Position numbers and translations under genes: made by a program. The notes beneath the pieces were generated by a model, which saw nothing but the letters and a program-made list of their open reading frames with translations, was not told the origin of the DNA and did no database searches. A DNA stretch of 64,000 nucleotides from Brevibacterium sp. Lineage in GTDB: Bacteria; Actinomycetota; Actinomycetes; Actinomycetales; Brevibacteriaceae. Below, piece by piece: positions 53,622 through 61,585 of this stretch. Every line of letters starts with the position of its first letter. The stretch's first letter is position 1. The stretch is taken from NCBI RefSeq assembly GCF_031179145.1, contig NZ_JAPSIB010000014.1:1-64000 (forward strand), given 5' to 3'.

Positions 53622-54356
53622 ATGAATACGCAGACCGCAACCCCACCGACCACCCCGCCGCTCCTCCCGACATGGACCGACACCGACGAGAAGTCCACGG
53701 TGACGCCCATCCCCGAATCCCAGCGGATGCTCTACGCCTACCGCTCCGTGGTCTTCAACGGGGAGCTGCGCGACGAGAACGGCATGGAGATCGTCTCCCG
53801 CCTCATCCTGCTCAGCGCCGAGGACCCGCATGCCGACATCTTCCTCTGGATCAACTCACCCGGCGGGTCGGTGCCGATGATGCACGCGATCGCCGATGTG
53901 ATCGACACCCTCCCCAACGACGTCGTCACCATTGCCTTCGGTTGGGCCGCCTCGGCGGGGCAGTTCGTCCTCACGATGGGAACGCCTGGCAAGCGGGTGG
54001 CGCTGCCCCACGCACGCATCCTCCTCCATCAGGGGTCGTCCGGGATCGGCGGTGCGGCCGCCGACATCGAACTGCAGGGTGACGACCTGCGCGAAGTCCG
54101 GGACTCGGTCCTCCGCAGGATCGCCGAGGCGACGGGGCAGAGCTACGACCGCATCTTCGCCGATTCCCTGCGCGACAAATGGTTCTCGGCGAGTCAGGCA
54201 CTCGACTATGGACTCATCGATCGCATCGTGAACTCACCCGCCGATCTGTTCGGCTCGATCGGTCGCGGCATCCATCCAGGTCCGGCGTCGACCACTGCCG
54301 CATCCCCGGGGACAGGGACCAAAATCCGCCCCGCCTCGAACGGAGCGACATCATGA
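53622..54356 (+). CDS. clpP: ATP-dependent Clp protease proteolytic subunit, catalytically intact
   Basis: 244 residues. The serine-protease triad is complete: Ser111 in GWAASAGQF, His136 in RILLHQG, Asp185 in LRDKWFS, the same numbers as in E. coli ClpP. The N-terminal 30 residues replace the usual short leader. The C-terminal 35 residues form a Pro/Gly/Thr-rich tail without the usual hydrophobic-pocket end. Followed with a 4-nt overlap by a ClpP-like gene that has lost its catalytic residues. Together with the regulator at 54968-55315 the pair resembles the clpP3-clpP4-popR locus of Streptomyces rather than the essential clpP1P2. Confidence 0.9.
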   Translation: MNTQTATPPTTPPLLPTWTDTDEKSTVTPIPESQRMLYAYRSVVFNGELRDENGMEIVSRLILLSAEDPHADIFLWINSPGGSVPMMHAIADVIDTLPNDVVTIAFGWAASAGQFVLTMGTPGKRVALPHARILLHQGSSGIGGAAADIELQGDDLREVRDSVLRRIAEATGQSYDRIFADSLRDKWFSASQALDYGLIDRIVNSPADLFGSIGRGIHPGPASTTAASPGTGTKIRPASNGATS

Positions 54357-54934
54357 GCCAGTACACGATCCCGCACGTCGTCGACCGTTCGGGCAACAGT
54401 GAGAAGATCGTCGACGTCTACTCCCACCTGCTCGGGAACCGGATCATCTACCTCGGCGTCCCGATCGATGACGGCGTCGCGAACACCGTCATCGCGCAGC
54501 TTCTCCACTGTGAGTCGACGAGCCAGGAGCTGCCCATCCACATGTACATCAATTCCCCGGGCGGATCCCTGACGGCCATGACCGCCGTCTACGACGCGAT
54601 GCAGCACGTCCGGGCGCCGGTGGCGACCACGTGTGTGGGCCAGGCGGCCGCCGATGCGGCGGTGCTGCTTGCCGCGGGTGAGCCCGGGCAGCGCTCGATG
54701 CTCGCACACGCTCGGGCGGTGCTGCGCCAACCCCACGCCGAGGCGGCCCGCGGAACAATCCCCGACCTCATCGTCGCCGCCGACGAGATCGTGCGGCAGC
54801 GACGTGAAGTCGAGGAGATGCTCGCCGCCGACACCGGACGAACCGTCGAGCAGATCCACGCCGACCTCGACCGTGATCTGGTCCTGACTGCCCGGGCGGC
54901 CAAGGAGTTCGGCCTCGTCGACCAGGTCCTCTGA
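54353..54934 (+). CDS. ClpP-like subunit lacking catalytic Ser and His
   Basis: 193 residues. The ClpP fold is well kept (YINSPGGSLTAMTAVYDAM; CVGQAA..AAVLLAAGEPGQR; DRDLVLTARAAKEFGLVDQVL). But the nucleophile position in CVGQAAADAAVLL is Ala100 instead of Ser, followed by an Asp. The catalytic His position in AVLRQPH is Arg125. Asp175 remains. It should be proteolytically dead and may serve as a structural ring, like the ClpR proteins of plastids and cyanobacteria. Translation is coupled to the active subunit by the ATGA overlap. Confidence 0.9.
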   Translation: MSQYTIPHVVDRSGNSEKIVDVYSHLLGNRIIYLGVPIDDGVANTVIAQLLHCESTSQELPIHMYINSPGGSLTAMTAVYDAMQHVRAPVATTCVGQAAADAAVLLAAGEPGQRSMLAHARAVLRQPHAEAARGTIPDLIVAADEIVRQRREVEEMLAADTGRTVEQIHADLDRDLVLTARAAKEFGLVDQVL

Positions 54935-54967
54935 CTTCAGACGGCGGGTGCTTCGTGCTCCAGGCGC

Positions 54968-55315
54968 TCACGCCGCGAGCGACAGCCGGGCCTGGCCGGA
55001 GGCGGGCATCGGCGTCGGCGTCATCGTCGACGAGAGATTCGAGAGATTCGCCAGCTCCAGCTGCAGCGAACCGCGCTGGATGCCGACCGCCACGAGCATG
55101 AGAACCTGCGGGAGGACGAGGCCGAGGACGACCGCGATCGCTTCGATGACCTCGGACGAGGGATCCTTGAGTCCGCGTTCGACCTCGGAGAGGTACTGCG
55201 TGGAGACGCCGGATCGCTCGGACACCTGCGCGAGAGTCAGGCCCAGCTCGGTCCTGCGCAGTCGCAGGACCCGACCCAGTGCTTCGCGCAGCAGTGGCGG
55301 CTGATGAACGTCCAT
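54968..55315 (-). CDS. XRE family regulator, PopR/ClgR-like
   Basis: 115 residues from the ATG at 55315. A single Cro/C1 helix-turn-helix covers residues 9-70 (LREALGRVLRLRRTELGLTLAQVSERSGVSTQYLSEVERGLKDPSSEVIEAI), the ClgR/PopR version of the domain. The protein ends RLSLAA; in PopR and ClgR, C-terminal alanines mark the protein for Clp degradation. It converges on the clpP pair with 33 nt between stops. A palindromic PopR-type box lies 40-55 nt before its start, and similar boxes lie before clpP. It is therefore likely to activate the clp pair and itself and be cleared by Clp. A C-terminal hydrophobic stretch (IAVVLGLVLPQVLMLVAVGI) is longer than usual. Confidence 0.85.
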   Translation of the reverse strand: MDVHQPPLLREALGRVLRLRRTELGLTLAQVSERSGVSTQYLSEVERGLKDPSSEVIEAIAVVLGLVLPQVLMLVAVGIQRGSLQLELANLSNLSSTMTPTPMPASGQARLSLAA

Positions 55316-55321
55316 GAAGCG

Positions 55322-55327
55322 AGCATA
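55322..55327 (-). promoter_or_regulatory. -10 element of a probable leaderless popR-like mRNA
   Basis: On the minus strand TATGCT (55327-55322) is followed by 6 nt and the ATG at 55315. Confidence 0.5.
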
Positions 55328-55355
55328 GGGTCCGCGGCACCGCGAGGCGAGGCTT

Positions 55356-55370
55356 TCTGCTCTGAGCAGA
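55356..55370. promoter_or_regulatory. Palindromic PopR-type box before the regulator gene
   Basis: TCTGCTCTGAGCAGA is a perfect inverted repeat with a 3-nt centre (TCTGCT-N3-AGCAGA). Its centre is 48 bp upstream of the predicted leaderless transcript start, a distance usual for an activator site. Confidence 0.6.
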
Positions 55371-55456
55371 CGGACCCGAGCCCCACCTCGGCGAGTGGGC
55401 ATCCCGTCGTCATTCTGCGACGACCATGACGTCCGCGTTTCCCCATCTCCGCAAAG

Positions 55457-55475
55457 TTAAGTTAGCCTTGCCTAT
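55457..55475. promoter_or_regulatory. DtxR/IdeR iron box
   Basis: TTAAGTTAGCCTTGCCTAT matches 15 of 19 positions of the DtxR-family consensus. It overlaps the promoter region of the iron-binding lipoprotein gene, predicting repression when iron is plentiful. Confidence 0.8.
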
Positions 55476-55518
55476 GTAAACCGGGAATGGGCCCGGTTCC
55501 CATCGACGAAAGGCAAGA

Positions 55519-56547
55519 ATGACAGTTCAACTCATCCGCCGAGCCGCGGCAGCAGGCGCGGCCCTTGCGCTGGCCCTCTCCGTGAGCGCGTGCAGTCAGA
55601 ACGAACACGCAACCGAGAAGGCCGCGAATTCCGGCTTCACCCCCGTGACGATCGAGCACGCATTCGGCAAGGCAGTCATCGAGAAGGAGCCCGAGCGGGT
55701 CGTCACGCTCGGCCAGGGCTCGGCCGAGACCGCCATCGCACTGGGCAAGACGCCGGTCGGGATGGAGTCCTACCCGTGGGGCAGCGACGACACCGGCTAC
55801 CTGCCGTGGATCCACGAGGCCGTGACGAAGGCCGGGGACAAGCTGCCCGAACAGTTCCAGGGCGCCACCGAACTCGACGTCGAGAAGATCGCGGAGCTCG
55901 ACCCCGACGTCATCCTCGCTCCCTGGTCGGGCATCACCCCCGAGCAGTACAAGCAGCTCGATGCGATCGCCCCGACCGTCGCCTACCCCAAGCAGCCGTG
56001 GACGATCGAATGGGATCAGCAGATCACGACGATCGGGAAGGCGCTGGGCGAGGAGCCCGAATCCGAGGAGCTCGTCCAGGACATCAAGAAGCAGTTCGCC
56101 GAGGCGAAGCGTCCCGAATACGAGGGCCTGACCTTCTCCTACATCTACAACAACGGGCCCGGCACCCTCGGCGTCTTCTACCCCGACGAGCAGCGTGTCG
56201 CGATGGTCTCCGCACTCGGCCTGAAACCGGACCCGGTCATCGAGACCCTGAAGAAGGACTTTGACGCGCCGGGCACCGACTCCGCCCTCATCGGGCTGGA
56301 GAACGCCGACAAGCTGAAGAACTCGGACCTCATCTTCACCTTCTACTCCGATCCCGCGAGCAGGAAGAAGATCGAGTCCCAGAGCGTCTACTCGAACATC
56401 CCGGCCATCAAGTCCGGGGCCGTCGTCGCCCCGGAGGACCAGGCGTTCGTCACCGGATCGTCGATCATCAACCCGCTGACCGTGCCGTGGGCACTCGAGC
56501 GCTACGTGCCGATGATCGACGAGGCCGTGAAGAAGGCGAAGGGGTAG
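55519..56547 (+). CDS. Iron-siderophore ABC transporter substrate-binding lipoprotein
   Basis: 342 residues, FecB/FhuD type. Signal peptide with lipobox VSAC (Cys25). The periplasmic-binding fold has two lobes joined by a long helix: first lobe PERVVTLGQGSAETAIALGKTPVGM (near 58-82) and DVEKIAELDPDVILAPWSGI (near 121-140); second lobe from about 200 with SALIGLENADKLKNSDLIFTF. AAAGG before the ATG. A DtxR box lies 44 nt upstream. No permease or ATPase gene for iron uptake adjoins it; it must share a transporter encoded elsewhere. Confidence 0.9.
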   Translation: MTVQLIRRAAAAGAALALALSVSACSQNEHATEKAANSGFTPVTIEHAFGKAVIEKEPERVVTLGQGSAETAIALGKTPVGMESYPWGSDDTGYLPWIHEAVTKAGDKLPEQFQGATELDVEKIAELDPDVILAPWSGITPEQYKQLDAIAPTVAYPKQPWTIEWDQQITTIGKALGEEPESEELVQDIKKQFAEAKRPEYEGLTFSYIYNNGPGTLGVFYPDEQRVAMVSALGLKPDPVIETLKKDFDAPGTDSALIGLENADKLKNSDLIFTFYSDPASRKKIESQSVYSNIPAIKSGAVVAPEDQAFVTGSSIINPLTVPWALERYVPMIDEAVKKAKG

Positions 56548-56556
56548 AAGCGGCCA

Positions 56557-56588
56557 GAGCGCGCTCCGACGCTCAGTCGAGCGCGCTC
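56557..56588. terminator. Hairpin between convergent lipoprotein and transpeptidase genes
   Basis: GAGCGCGCTC at 56557-56566 and again at 56579-56588; the word is its own reverse complement, so the copies pair as a 10-bp stem. The second copy overlaps the last codons of the transpeptidase gene. Confidence 0.55.
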
Positions 56589-58078
56589 AGCTTCTTCCAC
56601 TCGTCCCAGTCGTAGACCCAGTCGGAGATGTCGCTGGCCTTGGTCGACAGGTCCACCGAGGAGCCCTTGATGACGACGGGATCCCCGTAGATGGCGGTGT
56701 CGTAGTACTCCTTGGCCCGCGCCGTGCTCAGGTTGATGCAGCCGTGGGAGACGTTGCGCGAACCCTGCGCACCGGTCGACCACGGAGCGGCATGGACGAA
56801 TTCGCCGTTGTTGTGGATGCGCACCGCCCACTGGGTCGGGGTCTCGTAGTCCCAGCGCTCCGAGGTCATCGTGTAGTTCGGATGCTTCGACATCACGACG
56901 TGGATGCCGTTGTACGACGGTGCCTGGGGCGAGCCGAGCGAGGTCGGGAAGTTCATGATCTCCTTGCCCTCGCGGGTGACGACCATGCGATGGGTCTTGG
57001 CGCTCGCCTCGACGATCTGCTCGCGGCCGATCTCGAAGTCGATCGTCAGATCGTTCCCGCCGACCCGGCTCTTGGCCGTCGGGACGTTCTTCAGTGGAGC
57101 GTCGACGGAGACCTTGGAGTGGGCGGGCCAATACTCCTTGGGGCGGAAGTGCAGCCGCGACTGCGGATCGTCGGGCAGCCACGCCCACGAGCCCTCGACC
57201 GTGCGTTCCTTCCCGTCCTCGTCCGCGACCTCGACCGAGAGGCGGCGCTCGACGTCGTCGCGGTACTTCTTCGACACGGTCGAGGCGAACGTGAGGATGA
57301 TCGGAGCGGCCACGCCGACCGTCTGATCGTCGGAGAGGACCGTGCGCACCGCCATCGCCGAGGCATCGGTGTCCGTGACCTTGACCGCCGAGGTGAACTC
57401 GTGCTCCTGCCCGTCGGGCGTCGTGGCCGTGGCGGTGAGTTCGTAGGTGCTGTCGGCGACGAGATCGTACTCGGAGATCCACTGGGCGGACTCCGGCGGT
57501 GCCGAGATCTCGTCGGAGTCGTCCTCTGAGGAGCCTTCCGTCGGGGTGGACGTGGATTCGGCGGACGGCGACTCGACCGGAGTCGACGACCCCGCCTTCG
57601 CCTCGTCATCCGACTCGGGGTCGAGGGAGGTTCCGGAGGCGTCGAGGAACACGCCGGGATCGGCGCTCATGCGGGGATGGTCGGCATCGCTGAAGCTGAT
57701 ACCGGTCAGCTCGGCGCCTTCGACGCTGAAGCTGATGCGTCTGCCGGGTTCGAGGTCGACCTCGGCGCCGGTCTTCACGACCTCACCGATCGGCTGGGCA
57801 GTGGCCGTGCTCGAGGGAGACGAAGTCGCTTCGGCGGTCGAGCCCGAAGCCGCTGAGTCCGCCGGGTCCGCGTCGTCGACATCGGCGATCCGGAAGACCG
57901 GGTGGGGGGAGGCCTGAGAGGTTGCCGCTTCCTTGCGGGTGGAGTCAGGGTCGGAGTCCGACGGCGTGCATGCGGCGAGAAGCGCCACTGCTGCGAGAGC
58001 AGCGACGGTCCCGCGGAATTTCGTGGGTGACAATACCGGGATCCTCGTTCGAACAGGGAAATGCAGACTGCATTCCAT
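56573..58078 (-). CDS. L,D-transpeptidase lipoprotein with Ig-like domain
   Basis: 501 residues. Signal sequence with lipobox LLAAC (near residue 37), then an acidic Ser/Glu/Asp/Pro-rich stretch to about 200, an Ig-like domain (about 225-330, TVGVAAPIILTFASTVSKKYRDDVERRLSV) and the YkuD catalytic domain with Cys447 in VSHGCINL and His in FVHAAPW. It cross-links peptidoglycan stem peptides (3-3 links) outside the membrane and matches the mycobacterial LdtMt2 layout. The start is uncertain: ATG at 58078, or a TTG at 58033 that has GAGG about 10 nt upstream and gives a more usual signal peptide. Confidence 0.92.
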   Translation of the reverse strand: MECSLHFPVRTRIPVLSPTKFRGTVAALAAVALLAACTPSDSDPDSTRKEAATSQASPHPVFRIADVDDADPADSAASGSTAEATSSPSSTATAQPIGEVVKTGAEVDLEPGRRISFSVEGAELTGISFSDADHPRMSADPGVFLDASGTSLDPESDDEAKAGSSTPVESPSAESTSTPTEGSSEDDSDEISAPPESAQWISEYDLVADSTYELTATATTPDGQEHEFTSAVKVTDTDASAMAVRTVLSDDQTVGVAAPIILTFASTVSKKYRDDVERRLSVEVADEDGKERTVEGSWAWLPDDPQSRLHFRPKEYWPAHSKVSVDAPLKNVPTAKSRVGGNDLTIDFEIGREQIVEASAKTHRMVVTREGKEIMNFPTSLGSPQAPSYNGIHVVMSKHPNYTMTSERWDYETPTQWAVRIHNNGEFVHAAPWSTGAQGSRNVSHGCINLSTARAKEYYDTAIYGDPVVIKGSSVDLSTKASDISDWVYDWDEWKKLSALD

Positions 58079-58216
58079 GGTAATGATCGTCGATCACGCT
58101 GGTAGTCAGAAAAGTGAGGAATGACGGCGCAACTCTTCGGTAACTCCAGAACGGACCACGGCTGACCTGGGAGGAAGTGCGCGGGTGATGTTGTGGAATT
58201 GTGATCTGGGAATAGA

Positions 58217-58304
58217 GGACTCCCCGTGCACCCGCCAGAGCTCGCTTACCCTTGCTGCCTTCCGGCCCTGGGGGAGTTCACAAGATGACGCCGCACGGGG
58301 AGCC
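58217..58304 (-). ncRNA. ffs: Small signal recognition particle RNA (4.5S type)
   Basis: The minus strand folds into one long hairpin: the 5' CCCCGTGC end pairs with the GCACGGGG 3' end. The apical region holds the conserved SRP54-binding domain GGCCGGAAGGCAGCA with its GGAA-type tetraloop and the opposite AGCAAGGGTAAGCGAG side. About 88 nt, the short bacterial form. A TAGACT -10 element (58317-58312, minus) is 7 nt before the predicted 5' end. It lies between the transpeptidase and MacA-like genes, in a 384-nt region otherwise without genes. The dnaX/recR neighbours common for this RNA are absent. Confidence 0.93.
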
Positions 58305-58462
58305 GTCGATCAGTCTAGTCGAGACCCTCGGCGGGACACAAAACGAGACTGCCCGGACGCCTCGGCGGGGACCGTTATGGGGTCGTGACTGTCTCCTGCC
58401 TCGGTTCCCGACAACGCCTGTATAGGGTGGGTCTGACTCATCCCCGCTCCCCACGAGGAACC

Positions 58463-59578
58463 ATGACCGTCTTTCGTCGCATCATCCTGCCCCTCGCCTT
58501 CCTCTTCGTTCTCGTCGTCATCGCCGCGCTGCTTGCCTGGATCGCGTTCAAACCGACCGCAGGGGACTCCTTCGATGACCTCGATGCGACCGGAACACCC
58601 GAAGCGTCGGTGGTGACCGCCGAGCGCGGAAGCATCTCGAACACCTTGGAGCTCAAAGGCACGATCGCCGTCGACGCGCCGACCGCGGTGAAGGCGAAGC
58701 ACGACGGCAAGGTCAATCACCTCTTCGTCGAACCCGGCGACGAGGTACTCGAAGGCGCCGAGCTCTTCCAGGTCGTCACCGAGGGCGCCGCCGAGGCACC
58801 TGCCGAACCCAGCGGAACCGCGACGGAGGAGGGCGGTTCGGGCGAGGAGGAGGCGAGCGCCGGCAGCCCGGAACCTTCCCGGCTCCGCTATCACACGGTC
58901 GTGGCGCCCGACGATGGAACCGTCGGTGACTTCCAGATCGAACTGGGCGACTCCGTGTCCGCGGATACCGAGGTCACCGAGCTGCGGAAGCGGTCGTTCA
59001 CGGCCAGGGCGGCCATCGAGCCCGCCGATCTCTACCGGATCCCCCAGCTGCCGGAGACCGCTGCGATCACGATCACCGACGGACCGAAGCCCTTCGACTG
59101 CGAGAAGCTGCGGCTCGACCAGGGCGACGGCACGGTGCGCGGCAGCGCTGCCGGGACACCCGGCGGTGCAGATGGCGAGTCGCCAGCCCCCGAGGGCTCG
59201 GGTTCCGGCGACTCCTCTGAGGGGCCGCAGCTGACCTGCACGATCCCTTCGACGGTGACGGTCTACAACAATCTTGCCCTGACCATGGTGGTCGAAGCCG
59301 GATCTGTCGAGGATGCAATCGTCGTCCCGGTCACCGCGGTGCGCGGTCTCACCGACGCCGGCACCGTGTGGGTCGTCGACGAGACCGGTGCCTCCCAGGA
59401 GCGCGAGATCGAAGTCGGACTCAACGACGGCGCGATGGTCGAGGTGAAGAAGGGCCTGGAGGAGGGCGAGCAGATCGAGGAGTTCGTTCCCGGCACCGAG
59501 CCCGACGCCGCAGAGATGGACGGCCAGGGGGATATCGGCGACATGGGCGTCGAATACGGGGAAGGCGGCGGGTTCTGA
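58463..59578 (+). CDS. Membrane fusion (MacA-like) subunit of an ABC exporter
   Basis: 371 residues with one N-terminal membrane anchor (IILPLAFLFVLVVIAALLAWIAF) and the periplasmic-adaptor layout: a lipoyl-like half motif (AVKAKHDGKVNHLFVEPGDEVLEGAELFQVV near 77-107; VVAPDDGTVGDFQIELGD near 150), a beta-barrel region and a C-terminal membrane-proximal domain (AIVVPVTAVRGLTDAGTVWVVDE). The usual coiled-coil hairpin between the lipoyl halves is replaced by a short Gly/Glu/Pro linker, as expected in organisms without an outer membrane. Two cysteines (FDCEKL, LTCTIP) may pair outside the cell. Start at 58463 follows CGAGGA. Confidence 0.83.
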   Translation: MTVFRRIILPLAFLFVLVVIAALLAWIAFKPTAGDSFDDLDATGTPEASVVTAERGSISNTLELKGTIAVDAPTAVKAKHDGKVNHLFVEPGDEVLEGAELFQVVTEGAAEAPAEPSGTATEEGGSGEEEASAGSPEPSRLRYHTVVAPDDGTVGDFQIELGDSVSADTEVTELRKRSFTARAAIEPADLYRIPQLPETAAITITDGPKPFDCEKLRLDQGDGTVRGSAAGTPGGADGESPAPEGSGSGDSSEGPQLTCTIPSTVTVYNNLALTMVVEAGSVEDAIVVPVTAVRGLTDAGTVWVVDETGASQEREIEVGLNDGAMVEVKKGLEEGEQIEEFVPGTEPDAAEMDGQGDIGDMGVEYGEGGGF

Positions 59579-59580
59579 GC

Positions 59581-60381
59581 ATGCGGCCGCACTCATCTCA
59601 GGAACTCTCACCTCAGCAGGAGCCCCTGCCGTCGCTCCTGTCACTGCGCCATGTCTCCCGCTCCGTGCCGATCGGCGAGGGGCGGATCCTCACGATCCTC
59701 GCCGACATCAACCTCGAGGTCGGCGCCGGAGAGCACATCGGCGTCGTCGGCCGCTCCGGCACCGGCAAATCGACTCTGCTCAATATCCTCGGGCTCCTCG
59801 ATGCGCCGACGACCGGAGAGATGGACTTCGACGGCACACCCGTGCAGCAGATCCCGCGCAGCACGGCGGCACGGATCCGCGGACGGCAGATCGGGTTCGT
59901 GTTCCAGCAATTCAACCTCCTGCCCGGACGCACGGCGCTGGAGAATGTCGAAGCTCCTCTCATGTACGGCTCAGGTCGGGAGTTCCGCAACCGGAGGCAG
60001 ATCGCGACCGAGATGCTCGGCCGTCTCGGCCTCGGTGACCGGCTGGATATGAAGCCGAACCGTCTCTCCGGCGGCGAGCAGCAGCGGGTGGCGATCGCGC
60101 GAGCCCTGGTCCGCCAGCCGCGGCTGGTGCTCGCCGACGAGCCCACGGGCGCCCTCGACGTCGAGACGGGGCAGCAGGTGATGGGCATCCTCGACGGCAT
60201 CACCCGAGAATCGGGAAGCGCGCTGATCACGATCACCCACGATCTCAGCGTCGCCGCCATGGCCTCCCGGCGGTTCTCCCTCCACCGGGGACAGCTGCAC
60301 CCCGTGACCGCGGACGTCGCCCCCGAGGCGCTCGCGGCCCTCGCCCCACCCGCCGAGGCGGTCGCAGGTGAGCGACCATGA
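59581..60381 (+). CDS. ABC exporter ATPase (MacB/LolD type)
   Basis: 266 residues. Walker A GRSGTGKSTLL (near 56), Q-loop FQQFNLL, signature LSGGEQQR, Walker B LVLADEPTGALD and a switch His in ITITHDL. Belongs to the MacB-like ATPases that pair with FtsX-fold permeases. It starts 2 nt after the MacA-like stop and overlaps the permease start by 4 nt. Exported substrate (peptide, antibiotic or lipoprotein) cannot be read from sequence. Confidence 0.92.
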   Translation: MRPHSSQELSPQQEPLPSLLSLRHVSRSVPIGEGRILTILADINLEVGAGEHIGVVGRSGTGKSTLLNILGLLDAPTTGEMDFDGTPVQQIPRSTAARIRGRQIGFVFQQFNLLPGRTALENVEAPLMYGSGREFRNRRQIATEMLGRLGLGDRLDMKPNRLSGGEQQRVAIARALVRQPRLVLADEPTGALDVETGQQVMGILDGITRESGSALITITHDLSVAAMASRRFSLHRGQLHPVTADVAPEALAALAPPAEAVAGERP

Positions 60382-61580
60382 TCACGAGCTTCTTCGCCTC
60401 CGTCGTCGAGGCCTGGCAGGAACTGCGCGTGCACAAGGTGCGCGTCCTCATGTCGCTCATCGGCGTCGGGGTCGCCGTCTGTGCGCTGACTCTCGTCGTC
60501 GGATTCGGCGACATGATGCAGAAGGGCCTGGCCGACGAGTACGAGAAGCAGGCCGGGCGCGACACCACGTACACCTTCTCCATCTACGATCCGTCCGAGG
60601 CGACCACCGAGTCCGACGCCGCGAAGGTCAGGGCGGCGCTCGACAATTCGGCCGAGCGCTTCGGAATCTCCTACTACTCGGCCTACGGGCAGAGCGAGGC
60701 GTCCATTCCCGGTCCGTCGGGCTCGGTCGATGCCACGCTGTACGTCGTCGACCCCAGCTTCAACGTGATGCGTCGGCTCGAGCCCGAATACGGGCGCTGG
60801 TTCACGCAAGACGACAGGGAGAACATGTCGCCGCCGGTGGTCGCGGACACGTTCTTCCTCGACGAGTACGGAATCGACCCCGCTCAGCTTCCCGCCACGA
60901 TCGACCTGCCCGGGCAGGGAGGGCTCAAGGCCACGGTCATCGGCGCAGTCGAATCACCGGCGTACGCCGAGATCGGCAGCCTGTACGCGCTCAGTGAACA
61001 TTCCTCTCGGTTCGGGGAGGGGATCACGAGCCCCACCGAATTCGAGATGTGGTTCCCGCCGGAAGCGGCGGCGGAACTGGGCGAACAGGTGACGACCGAT
61101 CTCAAGCGGCAGCTGCCCGACGCGGATGTCCAGTCCTACCGGTCGGATTTCGCCGCCGATATGGCCGACAGCCTGGGACCGGTGAAGAACGTCCTGCTCG
61201 TCATCAGCATCCTCATTCTGTTCATGGGCATGCTCGGGCTGCTCAACATCTCGTTGGTGACGATTCAGCAGCGGATCCGGGAGATCGGCATCCGCCGGTC
61301 GTTCGGGGCGACGAGTGTGCGGATCTTCTTCTCGGTGATGATGGAGAGCGTCGTCGCCACCACCGTGGCGGGTGCGGTGGGAGTGCTCGGGGCCGTCCTC
61401 ATCCTCAAGGCTCCATTCGTCATGAACGTCGTGTTCGAGGGAATGACGACTCCGCCGCAGGTGCCGTTCATCGCGGTGGCCGTCGGCCTGCTGGTGTCGA
61501 TCGGCGTCGGGGCACTGGCCGGGCTGGTGCCCGCGATCGTCGCCACCCGGGTCAGGATCATCGATGCCATCCGGGCGTAG
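60378..61580 (+). CDS. ABC exporter permease, FtsX/MacB type
   Basis: 400 residues with the MacB topology: one N-terminal membrane helix (VLMSLIGVGVAVCALTLVVGF near 29-49), an extracellular MacB_PCD domain to about residue 265 (including NVMRRLEPEYGRWFTQDD), and three C-terminal helices (NVLLVISILILFMGMLGLLNIS; VATTVAGAVGVLGAVLIL; PFIAVAVGLLVSIGVGALAGLVPA). The conserved REIGIRRSFGA loop near 305 contacts the ATPase. Last gene of the three-gene exporter operon. Confidence 0.92.
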   Translation: MITSFFASVVEAWQELRVHKVRVLMSLIGVGVAVCALTLVVGFGDMMQKGLADEYEKQAGRDTTYTFSIYDPSEATTESDAAKVRAALDNSAERFGISYYSAYGQSEASIPGPSGSVDATLYVVDPSFNVMRRLEPEYGRWFTQDDRENMSPPVVADTFFLDEYGIDPAQLPATIDLPGQGGLKATVIGAVESPAYAEIGSLYALSEHSSRFGEGITSPTEFEMWFPPEAAAELGEQVTTDLKRQLPDADVQSYRSDFAADMADSLGPVKNVLLVISILILFMGMLGLLNISLVTIQQRIREIGIRRSFGATSVRIFFSVMMESVVATTVAGAVGVLGAVLILKAPFVMNVVFEGMTTPPQVPFIAVAVGLLVSIGVGALAGLVPAIVATRVRIIDAIRA

Positions 61581-61585
61581 CACGG

